Shown in pieces: positions 13,843 to 22,472 of a stretch of DNA of 35,583 nucleotides. The notes beneath the pieces were generated by a model, which was not told the origin of the DNA, searched no databases, and saw nothing but the letters and a program-made list of their open reading frames with translations. The stretch's first letter is position 1; each line of letters starts with the position of its first letter. The position numbers and the translations under genes were made by a program. Source of the DNA: Acidimicrobiales bacterium (GTDB taxonomy: Bacteria; Actinomycetota; Acidimicrobiia; Acidimicrobiales; Acidimicrobilacustridaceae); the NCBI GenBank assembly GCA_025456085.1, contig JALOLF010000028.1:1-35583 (forward strand), in the 5' to 3' direction.

Positions 13843-16800
13843 TCACCAGGTGTCGACGTGGGGCCGCTTCCCACCGGCGCGCGTCGGCGTAGCCGGCGAC
13901 GACTCCAGCGCGGCGACGATCCACCGGCGTGACTCGGCCGGGTCGATCACGTCGTCGATCTCGAAGTGGGAGGCGGCGTTCAGGCCCTTGCCGTGCTCGT
14001 AGGCCCGGGCCACCATCTCCTCGTAGAGCGCCTGGCGTTCGTCGGCGTCCTCGACCGCGTCGAGCTCCTTGCGGAAGCCCAGCCGCACTGCACCTTCCAG
14101 GCCCATGCCGCCGAACTCGCCGGTGGGCCAGGCCACGCAGAACACCGGTGCCTTGAAGCTGCCACCGGCCATGGCCTGTGCACCCAAGCCGTAGCCCTTG
14201 CGCAGCACGATGGTGAAGAAGGGCACCGTCAGCCCGGCGCCGGTGACGAAGAGCCGACTGGCGTGGCGGACCAGGCCGGTGGCCTCGGCCGCGGGGCCGA
14301 CCATGATCCCCGGTGTGTCGCACAGGGACAGCACCGGTACCTCGAAGGCGTCGCACAGCTGCAGGAAGCGGGCCGCCTTGTCTGCACCGTCGCTGTCGAT
14401 GGCGCCGGCAAGGTGCACCGGGTTGTTGGCCACGATCCCGATCGGTCGGCCCTCCACCCGGGCCAGCGCCGTCACCATGCCCGGCGCGAAGCCCCGACGC
14501 AGCTCCAGCACCGAGTCGGTGTCGGCCAGCGTGTCGATCACGGTGCGCACGTCGTAGACCCGCAGGCGGTTCTCGGGCACGGCGCGGCGCAGCAGCCGCT
14601 GATCGGCGCAGGTCCAGTCGTCGATGCTGCCCTGGAAGTAGGACAGGTAGCTCCTGGCGGTGGCGACGGCCGCCGCCTCGTCGTCCACCAGGACGTCGAT
14701 GACCCCGTTGGCCGTCTGCACGTCGGTGGGGCCGATCTCCTCGGGCCGGAACACCCCCAACCCGCCGCCCTCGATCATGGCGGGGCCGCCCATGCCCAGG
14801 TTGGCGTCCCGGGTGGCGATGAGCACGTCGCAGCAGCCGGCCAGGGCCGCGTTGCCGGCAAAGCATCGACCCGACACGATACCCACCAGCGGAACCTGTC
14901 CCGACAGCTTCCCGAAGAGGTGGAAGGCCATGCAGTCGAGACCCGACACGCCGGGGGCGTCGGTGTCACCGGGGCGGCCACCGCCTCCTTCCGCGAACAG
15001 CACGACAGGGAGGCGGAGGCGCTCGGCCAGCTCGAAGAGGCGGTCCTTCTTGCGGTGGTTCTGGTAGCCCTGGGTGCCGGCCAGCACCATGTAGTCGTAG
15101 CTGAGCACCACCGTGCGGGCCCGGTCGGCACCGAAGCGGTCGGCGTTGACGGTGCCGACCCCGGCCACCATCCCGTCGCCGGGGGTGTTGGCGATCAGGT
15201 CCTCGAGACTCCGCCGGCGGCGCTGCGCGGCGATGGCCAACGCCCCGTACTCCACGAAGCTCCCCGCGTCGCACAGGTCGGCCACGTTCTCGCGCGCCGT
15301 GCGGTGGCCGGTGCCGTGACGGCGGGCCACGGCCGCCGGGCGCTGGTCGTCGTGGCCGGCGGCGTGGCGGGCGAACGACTCGTCCAGGTCCGTTCGCACC
15401 CCGTCGAGGTCGACGTCGTCCACAGTCGGCGCATCGGGGCCGGTGATCTCGCGTGGCGCCACCACGGCCACGACGTCGCCCTCGGCCACCGTGTCGCCTG
15501 GCGCCACCAGCACCCGGTCGATCCCGGCCGACCGGCCCGCCGTCACCAGGTGCTGCATCTTCATGGCCTCCAGCACCACCAGGGGCGCTCCGGCGTCGAG
15601 GACGTCGCCCGGTGTCACCTCGACCGACACCACCGTTCCGGCCAGCGGTGCACGCACGGCCGCGGTGCCCGGCGGCAGCGCCACCTCGCTGCGACGAGGT
15701 GCGCCGGGCGCGTCGCGGACCGATGTCTCCCGCCCGGCCCGGTCAGCCGCATCGGCTTCGTCCAGGCGTGCCGCGTCGGCCACCAGCTCGGCGCCGTGGC
15801 GATCGACGACCTCGGTGTCCCACTCACCGGGCCGTGCAGCCGTGTGGCGCAGCAGCGCCCGCAGGAACCCCCGGTTGGTCGCCACCCCCGCGAGATCCAG
15901 CTCGGCCAGGGCCCGGTCCGCCCGGCGCACGACCTCGGTGACGTCGATCGACGGGGTGTGCACGATCACCTTGGCCAGCAGCGAGTCGAACGACGGGTTG
16001 GTGCGCAGTCCCGCGAAGGCCGCGGTGTCGACCCGCACGCCCGGTCCGGTGGGAGGGGTGAAGACGGACAGGGTGCCGGCCGTGGGTCGCACCGCACCGT
16101 CGGCGTGGAGCATCTCGGTGTTCACCCGCACCTGTAGGGCGATGCCGCGGGGGCGGTCACGCTCGACGTCGAGGCCCAGCTCGGAGAGGCGGGCGCCGGC
16201 GGCGATCCGGAGCTGGGTGCGCACGAGGTCGACGCCGGTGACCTCCTCGGTCACGGTGTGCTCCACCTGCAGCCGGGGGTTGGCCTCGATGAACCAGCAG
16301 GCGTCGGCGGGGTCGTCGGCTCGGGCCCGTTCGGGCTCGACGAGGAACTCGAAGGTGCCCACCCCCCGGTAGCGGGCGGCCGCGGCGAGCCGTCGGGCAC
16401 CGGTCGTCAGCACGTCGCGGACGGCGTCGGACAGCCCGGGAGCGGGCGCGATCTCGACGAGCTTCTGGTGGCGGCGTTGCAGGGTGCAGTCGCGCTCGAA
16501 CAGGTGCGTCACCGCACCGGTGCCGTCGCCGACGACCTGCACCTCCACGTGGCGGGCGGGTCGCAGCAGTTGCTCGACCAGGAGCTCGCCGCTGCCGAAG
16601 GCCGCCTCCGCCTCGGCCTGGCACCGCTCCCACACCGCGTGCAGCGCCTCCCGCGTCTCGACCACCCGCATGCCACGCCCGCCGCCGCCGTGCACGGCCT
16701 TGACGACGATGCCGCCGCCGTGCTCGTGCAGGAAGGCGTCGGCCTGCCCGAGGGAGGTCGGGCCGTTCGTGCCGGCGAGCACGGCCACGTCCTGTGACGC

Positions 16801-17163
16801 CGCGAAGGCACGGGCGCGGGCCTTGTCGCCGAGGAGGGCCAGCGTCTCGACCGTCGGCCCGACGAACAGCAGACCGGCGTCCTCGCACCGCCGGGCGAAG
16901 TCCGGCGACTCGCTGAGGAAGCCGTAGCCGGGGTGCACGGCGTCGCAGCCCGTCGCCACGGCGACGTCCACGAGCTGCGCGGCGTCGAGATACGCGGAGG
17001 GACCCACACCGCGCAGCGCCTCGGCCCGGTCGACCCGACGGACGTGGAGCGCCTCGGCGTCGTCGACGGAGAAGACCCCCACGGTGGCGAGACCTTCGTC
17101 GGCGGCCGCCCGGGCGATGCGGATGGCGATCTCGCCCCGGTTGGCGATCAGCAGTCGTCGCAC
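13843..17163 (-). CDS. Single-chain biotin-dependent acyl-CoA carboxylase (LCC type)
   Basis: A 1106-residue protein holding all carboxylase parts. Biotin carboxylase, about residues 1-450: LIANRGEIAIRIARAA, ATP-grasp Lys155 with GGGGRGM, and ANPRLQVEHTVTEE. The biotinyl domain carries Lys535 in EAMKMQH. The carboxyltransferase, about 600-1095, includes DAGSFVEYG, a GMGGPAMIEGGGLG oxyanion region and a PGIMVGPAAE segment. Most actinobacterial acetyl/propionyl-CoA carboxylases split these over two or more proteins. The single-chain BC-BCCP-CT order matches the long-chain acyl-CoA carboxylases described in Mycobacterium and Rhodopseudomonas. It fixes bicarbonate onto an acyl-CoA; chain length is not readable. 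GTG start with TAGCGT 6 nt upstream, so probably leaderless. Confidence 0.93.
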   Translation of the reverse strand: MRRLLIANRGEIAIRIARAAADEGLATVGVFSVDDAEALHVRRVDRAEALRGVGPSAYLDAAQLVDVAVATGCDAVHPGYGFLSESPDFARRCEDAGLLFVGPTVETLALLGDKARARAFAASQDVAVLAGTNGPTSLGQADAFLHEHGGGIVVKAVHGGGGRGMRVVETREALHAVWERCQAEAEAAFGSGELLVEQLLRPARHVEVQVVGDGTGAVTHLFERDCTLQRRHQKLVEIAPAPGLSDAVRDVLTTGARRLAAAARYRGVGTFEFLVEPERARADDPADACWFIEANPRLQVEHTVTEEVTGVDLVRTQLRIAAGARLSELGLDVERDRPRGIALQVRVNTEMLHADGAVRPTAGTLSVFTPPTGPGVRVDTAAFAGLRTNPSFDSLLAKVIVHTPSIDVTEVVRRADRALAELDLAGVATNRGFLRALLRHTAARPGEWDTEVVDRHGAELVADAARLDEADAADRAGRETSVRDAPGAPRRSEVALPPGTAAVRAPLAGTVVSVEVTPGDVLDAGAPLVVLEAMKMQHLVTAGRSAGIDRVLVAPGDTVAEGDVVAVVAPREITGPDAPTVDDVDLDGVRTDLDESFARHAAGHDDQRPAAVARRHGTGHRTARENVADLCDAGSFVEYGALAIAAQRRRRSLEDLIANTPGDGMVAGVGTVNADRFGADRARTVVLSYDYMVLAGTQGYQNHRKKDRLFELAERLRLPVVLFAEGGGGRPGDTDAPGVSGLDCMAFHLFGKLSGQVPLVGIVSGRCFAGNAALAGCCDVLIATRDANLGMGGPAMIEGGGLGVFRPEEIGPTDVQTANGVIDVLVDDEAAAVATARSYLSYFQGSIDDWTCADQRLLRRAVPENRLRVYDVRTVIDTLADTDSVLELRRGFAPGMVTALARVEGRPIGIVANNPVHLAGAIDSDGADKAARFLQLCDAFEVPVLSLCDTPGIMVGPAAEATGLVRHASRLFVTGAGLTVPFFTIVLRKGYGLGAQAMAGGSFKAPVFCVAWPTGEFGGMGLEGAVRLGFRKELDAVEDADERQALYEEMVARAYEHGKGLNAASHFEIDDVIDPAESRRWIVAALESSPATPTRAGGKRPHVDTW

Positions 17164-17169
17164 ACGGTG

Positions 17170-17175
17170 ACGCTA
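17170..17175 (-). promoter_or_regulatory. Candidate leaderless -10 box of the carboxylase gene
   Basis: TAGCGT on the coding strand, then 6 nt, then GTG 17163. No Shine-Dalgarno site lies between. Confidence 0.45.
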
Positions 17176-17208
17176 TCCGCGTGCTGCGAACCGCCGGTTG
17201 CGGGTGGG

Positions 17209-19545
17209 TCAGACCCCGGCCGGCTCCCGCTCCTCCTCGGCCTCGAGGTCCTCCACGAGGTCCTCGAGCTCCTCGTCGCCGGGGCCCTCCACGTCGATGC
17301 GGGGCAGGATGCGGTCGAGCCACCGGGGCAGCCACCAGTTGCGGTCGCCGAGCAGCTCCATCGTCGCCGGCACGAGCAGCATGCGCACCACCGTGGCGTC
17401 GAGGAACACGGCCACGGCCAGGCCGGCGCCGAAGAGCTTCACGGTGCGGTTGGCCTCGAGCAGGAAGCTGCCGAACACGAACACCATGATCGCCGCCGCG
17501 GCGGTGATGACCCGCGCCGTGGCGGCGAGGCCGTCGGCCACGGAGTTGCGGGCGTCGCCGGTGCGGTCGTACTCCTCCTTGACCCGGGAGAGCAGGAACA
17601 CCTCGTAGTCCATCGACAGGCCGAACACGATGGCGAACATCATCATGGGCACGAAGGGCTCGACGGGTGCCCCTTCGAAGCCGGTGAGCGAGCCCAGCCA
17701 GTCCCACTGGAAGATGGCCACGACCACGCCGTACGCCGCGGCGATGGACAGCAGGTTCATGATCACCGCCTTGAGCGGCACGAGCAGCGACCGGAACACG
17801 ACCATCAGCAGCACGAACGACAGCGACAGCACCACGCCGAAGAACAGCGGGAGGCGCTCGCCGAGGTAGGACGAGAAGTCGATCCCGACGGCCGTGCTGC
17901 CGCTCACGGCGACGTCGAGGCCCGTGCCCTCGGTGGCGGCGGGCAGCACGTCGTCACGGAGCCGGTTGACGAGCTGGTCGGTGGCCTCGTCCTGCGGGGC
18001 GGACGTCGGGATGACCTGCCACAGGGCGGCGGTGGGCGCGCTGGGGTCGTTGGGGATGGCGGGCGAGGCGAAGGCGACGCCCTCCGTGCCCTGGACGGCC
18101 AGGGTGACCTGCTCGAGCGCCGCCGGCTCCGTGCCGTCGGGCAGCTCGGTGGCGAGCAGCAGGCGACCGTTGTAGCCGGGCCCGAAGCCGTCGGCGACGA
18201 GGTCGTAGGCCTTGCGGGTCGTGGTCTCCTCCGGGTAGTTGCCCTCGTCGGAGAACCCCATGCGCAGCCCGAGGAACGGGATGGCGAGCACCAGCAGGAC
18301 GGCGGCGCCACCCAGCGCGGCGGCCCACGGGTGGTGCTGGATGACCCGGCTCCAGCGGTAGGCGGTGGTCTCGCGCAGTGGCTTCACCTTGCGTGGCGGC
18401 AGCTCCTTGCGCAGCGGAGCAACGGCGAAGCCGGCGGCGAAGACCACGACGGCCAGCGGGAGGCCGAGCAGCAGCGGCTGGATGCCCAACGCCACCCCGA
18501 CCAGGGCCAGGGCGACGAGGGAGGCGGCGATGATGCCCCGCCAGCGGGTGACCTCGACCCGGTGGCCGGCGAAGCCGAGCAGGGCGGGCAGCAGGGTGAT
18601 CGACGCCAGCATCGTGACGGCCACGACCACCGAGGCGCCGACCGCGAGGCCGGTGACGAAGGCCATGCCCATGACCAGCATGCCGAGCAGGGAGATGACC
18701 ACCGTCGTGCCGGCGAACGTGACCGCCCGGCCGGCGGTGTCGATGGCGGTGACCGTCGCCTCCTCGACCGAGTGGCCGTGGTGCAGGCCCTCCCGGAACC
18801 GGGTGACGATGAACAGCGCGTAGTCGATGCCCACACCCAGGCCGATCATGAGCGCCAGGGTCGTGGTGAAGTCGGGCATGCTGACGACGTTGCTGAGCAG
18901 CACGATGAGTCCCGAGCCCACGCCGATGCCGGCGAGGGCCACGCCGATGGGCAGGCCCATGGCCAACACCGAGCCGAAGGCCAGCACCAGGATGAAGATG
19001 GCGAAGGCCAGGCCCAGCAGCTCGGACTCGGGCGGCTCGAACTCGGCGAAGATGTCGCCGCCGATCTCGACCTGGAGGCCCTCGAGCTGGGGGCGGGCGT
19101 CGCGCATCTGGGTCCCGATCTCCGCGGCCTCGTTCTGCGGCATGTCGCGGGACACGGCGACGGTGGCGTAGGCGATCTTGCCGGCCTCGTCGCCCTGGCT
19201 GGCGATCTGGATCGCCGGTACGTCGTACGGGCTGGTGAGCTCCACGTCCCCGAACCCGCGCACGTCCTCGAAGTAGGCGGTCATGGCCGCCTGCACCGCA
19301 GGGTCGGTGACGCCCTGCTCGGCCCGGAACACGATCCTGCCCTCGAAGCCGCTCCCCAGCCCGCCGAACTGCTCGTCGACGATGTCGAACCCGCGGCGGC
19401 TCTCCACGTCGGGCATCGACATGTCGGAGCGGAACGCGCTGCCGACGGTGCTCGACAGCAGCCCGATCAGGAGGACGCCGACGAACCAGGCGGCGGCGAC
19501 GATGCGGCGGTGCCGGTAGCACCACCGGCCGAGGCGAGCGAACAC
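17209..19545 (-). CDS. MMPL-family (RND) transporter
   Basis: A 778-residue membrane protein from GTG 19545, with GGAGGAG just upstream. It shows the RND layout twice: an N-terminal helix (residues about 14-34), a large extracytoplasmic loop, then a block of five to six helices; then the same again. Diagnostic MMPL motifs are GLGVGIDYALFIVTRFREGL in the first half and FGLSMDYEVFLLSRVKEEY in the second, with the Asp-Tyr pairs of the proton relay. The C-terminus is acidic (EELEDLVEDLEAEEE). MMPL proteins export lipids, glycolipids or siderophores using the proton gradient. The divergent TetR gene and the operator 29 bp upstream of this start suggest inducible export. The cargo is unknown. Confidence 0.94.
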   Translation of the reverse strand: MFARLGRWCYRHRRIVAAAWFVGVLLIGLLSSTVGSAFRSDMSMPDVESRRGFDIVDEQFGGLGSGFEGRIVFRAEQGVTDPAVQAAMTAYFEDVRGFGDVELTSPYDVPAIQIASQGDEAGKIAYATVAVSRDMPQNEAAEIGTQMRDARPQLEGLQVEIGGDIFAEFEPPESELLGLAFAIFILVLAFGSVLAMGLPIGVALAGIGVGSGLIVLLSNVVSMPDFTTTLALMIGLGVGIDYALFIVTRFREGLHHGHSVEEATVTAIDTAGRAVTFAGTTVVISLLGMLVMGMAFVTGLAVGASVVVAVTMLASITLLPALLGFAGHRVEVTRWRGIIAASLVALALVGVALGIQPLLLGLPLAVVVFAAGFAVAPLRKELPPRKVKPLRETTAYRWSRVIQHHPWAAALGGAAVLLVLAIPFLGLRMGFSDEGNYPEETTTRKAYDLVADGFGPGYNGRLLLATELPDGTEPAALEQVTLAVQGTEGVAFASPAIPNDPSAPTAALWQVIPTSAPQDEATDQLVNRLRDDVLPAATEGTGLDVAVSGSTAVGIDFSSYLGERLPLFFGVVLSLSFVLLMVVFRSLLVPLKAVIMNLLSIAAAYGVVVAIFQWDWLGSLTGFEGAPVEPFVPMMMFAIVFGLSMDYEVFLLSRVKEEYDRTGDARNSVADGLAATARVITAAAAIMVFVFGSFLLEANRTVKLFGAGLAVAVFLDATVVRMLLVPATMELLGDRNWWLPRWLDRILPRIDVEGPGDEELEDLVEDLEAEEEREPAGV

Positions 19546-19573
19546 GGATGCTCCTCCGGGGAGACGGTCAAAG

Positions 19574-19591
19574 CGCTACGGGGTCGTAGCG
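19574..19591. promoter_or_regulatory. TetR-type operator upstream of the MMPL gene
   Basis: CGCTACG-GGGT-CGTAGCG, a perfect 7-4-7 dyad 29 bp upstream of the MMPL start. It shares the core GCTACG-N4-CGTAGC with the site before tetR, so both are likely bound by the same regulator. Confidence 0.65.
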
Positions 19592-19682
19592 TTGCCCACG
19601 GGGTGAGAGTACCCAGAGCATCCGGCAATCACGAAGCTCCTGTCGAGTGGCATGTGTCACGTCATGCACGGGTCACTCGCTC

Positions 19683-19698
19683 GCTACGATGCCGTAGC
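19683..19698. promoter_or_regulatory. TetR-type operator overlapping the tetR promoter
   Basis: GCTACG-ATGC-CGTAGC, a 6-4-6 dyad ending 1 nt before the tetR ATG. It contains TACGAT (19685-19690), a -10 box placed 9 nt before the ATG. Binding here would block tetR transcription, giving autorepression. Confidence 0.65.
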
Positions 19699-19699
19699 A

Positions 19700-20329
19700 A
19701 TGGCATCACGTAGCGATCGGGCCCGTGACGCCGTCCTGACCGCCACGGTCGAGCTGCTGGAAGAGGTCGGGGTCGAGCGCCTCAGCATCGAGAAGGTGGC
19801 GTCGCGCTCCGGGGTGGCCAAGACCACCATCTACCGGCACTGGCCGACGAAAGCCGACCTGATCGTGTCCGCCGTGCGCGGCGTGGCCGTGGCCGTGCCG
19901 ACCCCGAACACCGGTGACGTGCGAGCCGACCTGATCTCGTGCATCCGCTCGCTGCACGTGGCCGTCGTCGAGTCGGGCATGGTGCGCATCCTCCCGTCGT
20001 TGCTCGACGCCGCCCAACGCGATCCCGAGGTGGCCGACCTGCAGGACCGCATCCACGACGAGCGCGACGTGCCCATCCGCACGGTGCTCGAGCTCGCGCA
20101 GCTCCGGGGTGACCTCCCGGCGGGGATCGACGTCGACGACGCCGCCGACCTCCTGCTCGGCCCGCTGATGCTGCGCACGCTGCTCACCCGGGAGTCCCTC
20201 GACGACGCCTTCGTGGCGCTCGTGGTGGACACCGTCCTCCGCGGGCTCGGCGTCGAGGTCGTCGCCCGACCGGAGCCGGTGGTCACCGGGGTCGGCGCCG
20301 CTGCGGTGGCCGCTCGACGCCGCTCGTGA
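19700..20329 (+). CDS. TetR-family transcriptional regulator
   Basis: A 209-residue repressor. The ATG at 19700 is favoured over an upstream ATG at 19652, because the family helix 1 (RARDAVLTATVELLEEVGVERLS) begins there and the operator and -10 box lie directly before it. The DNA-binding helix-turn-helix is IEKVASRSGVAKTTIYRHW, residues about 32-50. The ligand domain from 60 on is poorly conserved but keeps the TetR_C layout with the acidic helices LQDRIHDERDVPI. Divergent from the MMPL transporter with a 154-bp intergenic region holding two identical-core palindromes, so it probably represses both itself and the exporter until a ligand binds. No Shine-Dalgarno; likely leaderless. The ligand is unknown. 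Confidence 0.94.
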   Translation: MASRSDRARDAVLTATVELLEEVGVERLSIEKVASRSGVAKTTIYRHWPTKADLIVSAVRGVAVAVPTPNTGDVRADLISCIRSLHVAVVESGMVRILPSLLDAAQRDPEVADLQDRIHDERDVPIRTVLELAQLRGDLPAGIDVDDAADLLLGPLMLRTLLTRESLDDAFVALVVDTVLRGLGVEVVARPEPVVTGVGAAAVAARRRS

Positions 20330-20414
20330 ACCCGGTCCCCGAGCGTTCAGGAACCGGTCACGGACTGTTCACCGCCGGTGTGCCTGCGACGGTCGGGCCG
20401 GCGCTCGACGCCGG

Positions 20415-20420
20415 TAGCGT
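20415..20420 (+). promoter_or_regulatory. Candidate -10 box upstream of the CoA-transferase
   Basis: TAGCGT, the same hexamer as before the carboxylase and EthD genes. It lies 7 nt before a GTG (20428) that opens a 12-codon frame. Confidence 0.4.
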
Positions 20421-20427
20421 CGCCTCC

Positions 20428-20466
20428 GTGTTCGTGACCAGGGCTCCCGCCGCAGGGACGCGGTGA
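20428..20466 (+). CDS. Candidate 12-residue leader peptide (uORF)
   Basis: GTG, 11 more sense codons (reading FVTRAPAAGTR) and a TGA whose last base is followed by a single nucleotide and then the ATG of the CoA-transferase. A TAGCGT -10 box sits 7 nt before the GTG, the leaderless spacing. A ribosome ending here could restart on the CoA-transferase ATG, so the peptide may serve for translational coupling. It could equally be a chance frame. Confidence 0.3.
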   Translation: MFVTRAPAAGTR

Positions 20467-20467
20467 C

Positions 20468-21784
20468 ATGACGACGAGTCGTGCGACGATGCGGCCGCTG
20501 CGTCGGCCGTCGCGCGGACCGGTCGAACCCGCCGCGGTGCTCGAGCTGCTCGAGCCGGGCACGAACGTGATCGTGCCGCTCGCCAACGGCGAGCCGGCCA
20601 CGGTCCTCGACGCCATGGAGGCCGCCAGCGACGAGCTCGACGGGGTGCGGGTCCACCAGATGCATCCCGTTCGGGACCGCCCCTACTTCCACGGCGCATC
20701 AGCCGGCCGGCTCGACCACGTCTCGTACTTCCTCTCTGCTGCGGTGCGCACGGCCTTCCACGAGGGGACCATCGATCTGGTGCCCTGCCACTTCAGTGAG
20801 GTGCCGCTGCTGCTGGAGCACCTCACGGGCCCGGTGGTGGCGATCGCCTCGGTCTCCCCGCTCGACGAGCACGGCTACTTCACCCTGGGCACCAACGCCG
20901 ACTACACCGCGGCCTTCATCGGGCGGGTGCCGTTCTTCGTCGAGGTGAACCCGCAGATGCCCCGCACGTCGGGGCGCAACCACCTGCACCACACCCAGGT
21001 GGTCGGCTGGTGCGAGGCCGACTACCCGCTGCTCGAGGTTCCGCGGCCCGTGCCCGATGCCGTGGAGCGTCGCATCGGCGAGCGGGTGGCCGAGCGCATC
21101 GGGGACGGGGCGACCATCCAGGCCGGGGTGGGCTCGGCGCCGACCGCGGTGCTGGAGTTCCTGCGGGACCACCGCGACCTGGGCATCCACACCGAGGTGC
21201 TGTCCGACCCGATGGTGGACCTGGTGGAGTCCGGGGCGGTGACCGGGGTGCACAAGGTGCGCCGGCCGTCGAAGATCGTGACCACCTTCGCCCTGGGCAC
21301 CCGCCGGCTCTACGACTTCCTCGACGGTCACCGGGCCGTCGAGCTCCTGCCGGTCGACTGGGTCAACGATCCGAGGGTGATCGCGCAGGAGCGCGACTTC
21401 GTGTCCATCAACGCCACGACGGAGGTCGACTTCTTCGGCCAGTGCGCGTCGGAGACGGTCAGTGGCCGGTACTGGTCCGGTTCGGGGGGCCAGGCCGACT
21501 TCGCCCGGGGGGCCATGTACTCACCGGGCGGCCAGGGATTCGTCGTGCTGCCCTCCACGGCACGCGGGGGCACGGTGTCGCGGATCGTGCCCCGGTTGGC
21601 TCCCGGCTCCGCCGTCACCACCATGAAGAACACCGTCGACAAGGTCGTGACCGAGTACGGGGTGGCCGAGCTGCGGGGACGGGGCATCCACGAGCGCACC
21701 CGGGCCCTCATCGCCATCGCCCATCCCGACTTCCAGGACGACCTGGCGCGGGAGGCGCACGCCATGGGGTACCTGCGGGATTGA
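20468..21784 (+). CDS. Acetyl-CoA hydrolase/transferase family CoA-transferase
   Basis: A 438-residue protein, the same length as 4-hydroxybutyrate CoA-transferase. Class I CoA-transferase features are seen: ASVSPLDEHGYFTLG in the N-terminal half, the catalytic Glu243 in GIHTEVLSD, then SINATTEVDFFGQCASE and the C-terminal VTEYGVAELRGRGIHERT. The glutamate forms a covalent CoA-thioester while CoA moves between acyl-CoA and a free acid such as acetate, butyrate or 4-hydroxybutyrate. ATG 20468 fits the family start; weak purine-rich GCAGGGA lies upstream, and a short leader ORF ends 1 nt before. With the ligase, carboxylase and lyases nearby it fits the acyl-CoA theme. The substrate pair is not decided by sequence. 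Confidence 0.9.
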   Translation: MTTSRATMRPLRRPSRGPVEPAAVLELLEPGTNVIVPLANGEPATVLDAMEAASDELDGVRVHQMHPVRDRPYFHGASAGRLDHVSYFLSAAVRTAFHEGTIDLVPCHFSEVPLLLEHLTGPVVAIASVSPLDEHGYFTLGTNADYTAAFIGRVPFFVEVNPQMPRTSGRNHLHHTQVVGWCEADYPLLEVPRPVPDAVERRIGERVAERIGDGATIQAGVGSAPTAVLEFLRDHRDLGIHTEVLSDPMVDLVESGAVTGVHKVRRPSKIVTTFALGTRRLYDFLDGHRAVELLPVDWVNDPRVIAQERDFVSINATTEVDFFGQCASETVSGRYWSGSGGQADFARGAMYSPGGQGFVVLPSTARGGTVSRIVPRLAPGSAVTTMKNTVDKVVTEYGVAELRGRGIHERTRALIAIAHPDFQDDLAREAHAMGYLRD

Positions 21785-21851
21785 CCGGGTCGCCGAGGGT
21801 GCCGCGAGGCGTCGCCCGGCGGAGGCGTCACCGGCGGGCCAGACTGGGGAC

Positions 21852-22400
21852 ATGACGGAGGGTCGTGACTGGGTCCGGGTGGTCGATCGTGACCGCTGCC
21901 CCGACTGCGGGTTGATGGCGTCCCAGGTGGACCCCACCGAGGTCCCGGCGGCGCTGCGGGCCGAGGCGCAGGCCTGGCAGGACCTGCTGTGCGGCGACCG
22001 GTTCGACGACGGCGCGCTCCGCCGGCGGCCGGCGCCGGACGTGTGGTCGGCACTCGAGTACGCCTGCCACGTGCGTGACGTGCTCGCCGTGTTCGTGGAG
22101 CGGACTCGTCGCACGCTGGTCGAGGACGACCCCCGGTTCGGCTGGTGGGACCACGACGCCGCGGCCGTGGCGGAGCGGTACAACGACCAGGATCCGGTGG
22201 TGGTCGCTGCGGCGGTGGTGGTGGCGGCCGACGAGCTGGCGGTGACGGTCGAAGCCGTTCCCCCCGACGCCTGGGGACGCAGCGCCCGGCGGGGTGACGG
22301 GGCGAGCTTCACGTTGGCGGGACTGGCACGCTTCGTGCTCCACGAGAGCCACCACCACCTGCGCGACGCCACGGTCGCGGCGGGGGACGGCCGGGTCTGA
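21852..22400 (+). CDS. DinB-family protein with N-terminal CPDCG motif
   Basis: A 182-residue protein from ATG 21852. After a short N-terminal segment with CPDCG (residues 16-20) comes a four-helix DinB/DUF664 domain: PDVWSALEYACHVRDVLAVF near 62-81 and ARFVLHESHHHLRDA near the end. The histidines in YACHVRD and LHESHHH are the metal ligands expected in this fold. Such proteins are often thiol- or metal-dependent transferases, but most have no known reaction. The two-cysteine motif at the front is not paired with a second CxxC, so a full zinc ribbon is unlikely. It lies 67 bp after the CoA-transferase on the same strand, possibly one operon. Confidence 0.8.
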   Translation: MTEGRDWVRVVDRDRCPDCGLMASQVDPTEVPAALRAEAQAWQDLLCGDRFDDGALRRRPAPDVWSALEYACHVRDVLAVFVERTRRTLVEDDPRFGWWDHDAAAVAERYNDQDPVVVAAAVVVAADELAVTVEAVPPDAWGRSARRGDGASFTLAGLARFVLHESHHHLRDATVAAGDGRV

Positions 22401-22472
22401 GCCGTGCCCCTGGGCCGGCGCCGCGGGCCGGACGGTCACGTGCGAGCATGGTCCGCCACGACAGGAGGGGTG

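Noticed and set aside
16933-19713. A 926-residue open frame on the + strand, antisense to the MMPL gene.
   Set aside because: It is rich in Asp, Gly, His and Gln, has no domain and mirrors the MMPL codons. Long open antisense frames are normal in GC-rich genomes.
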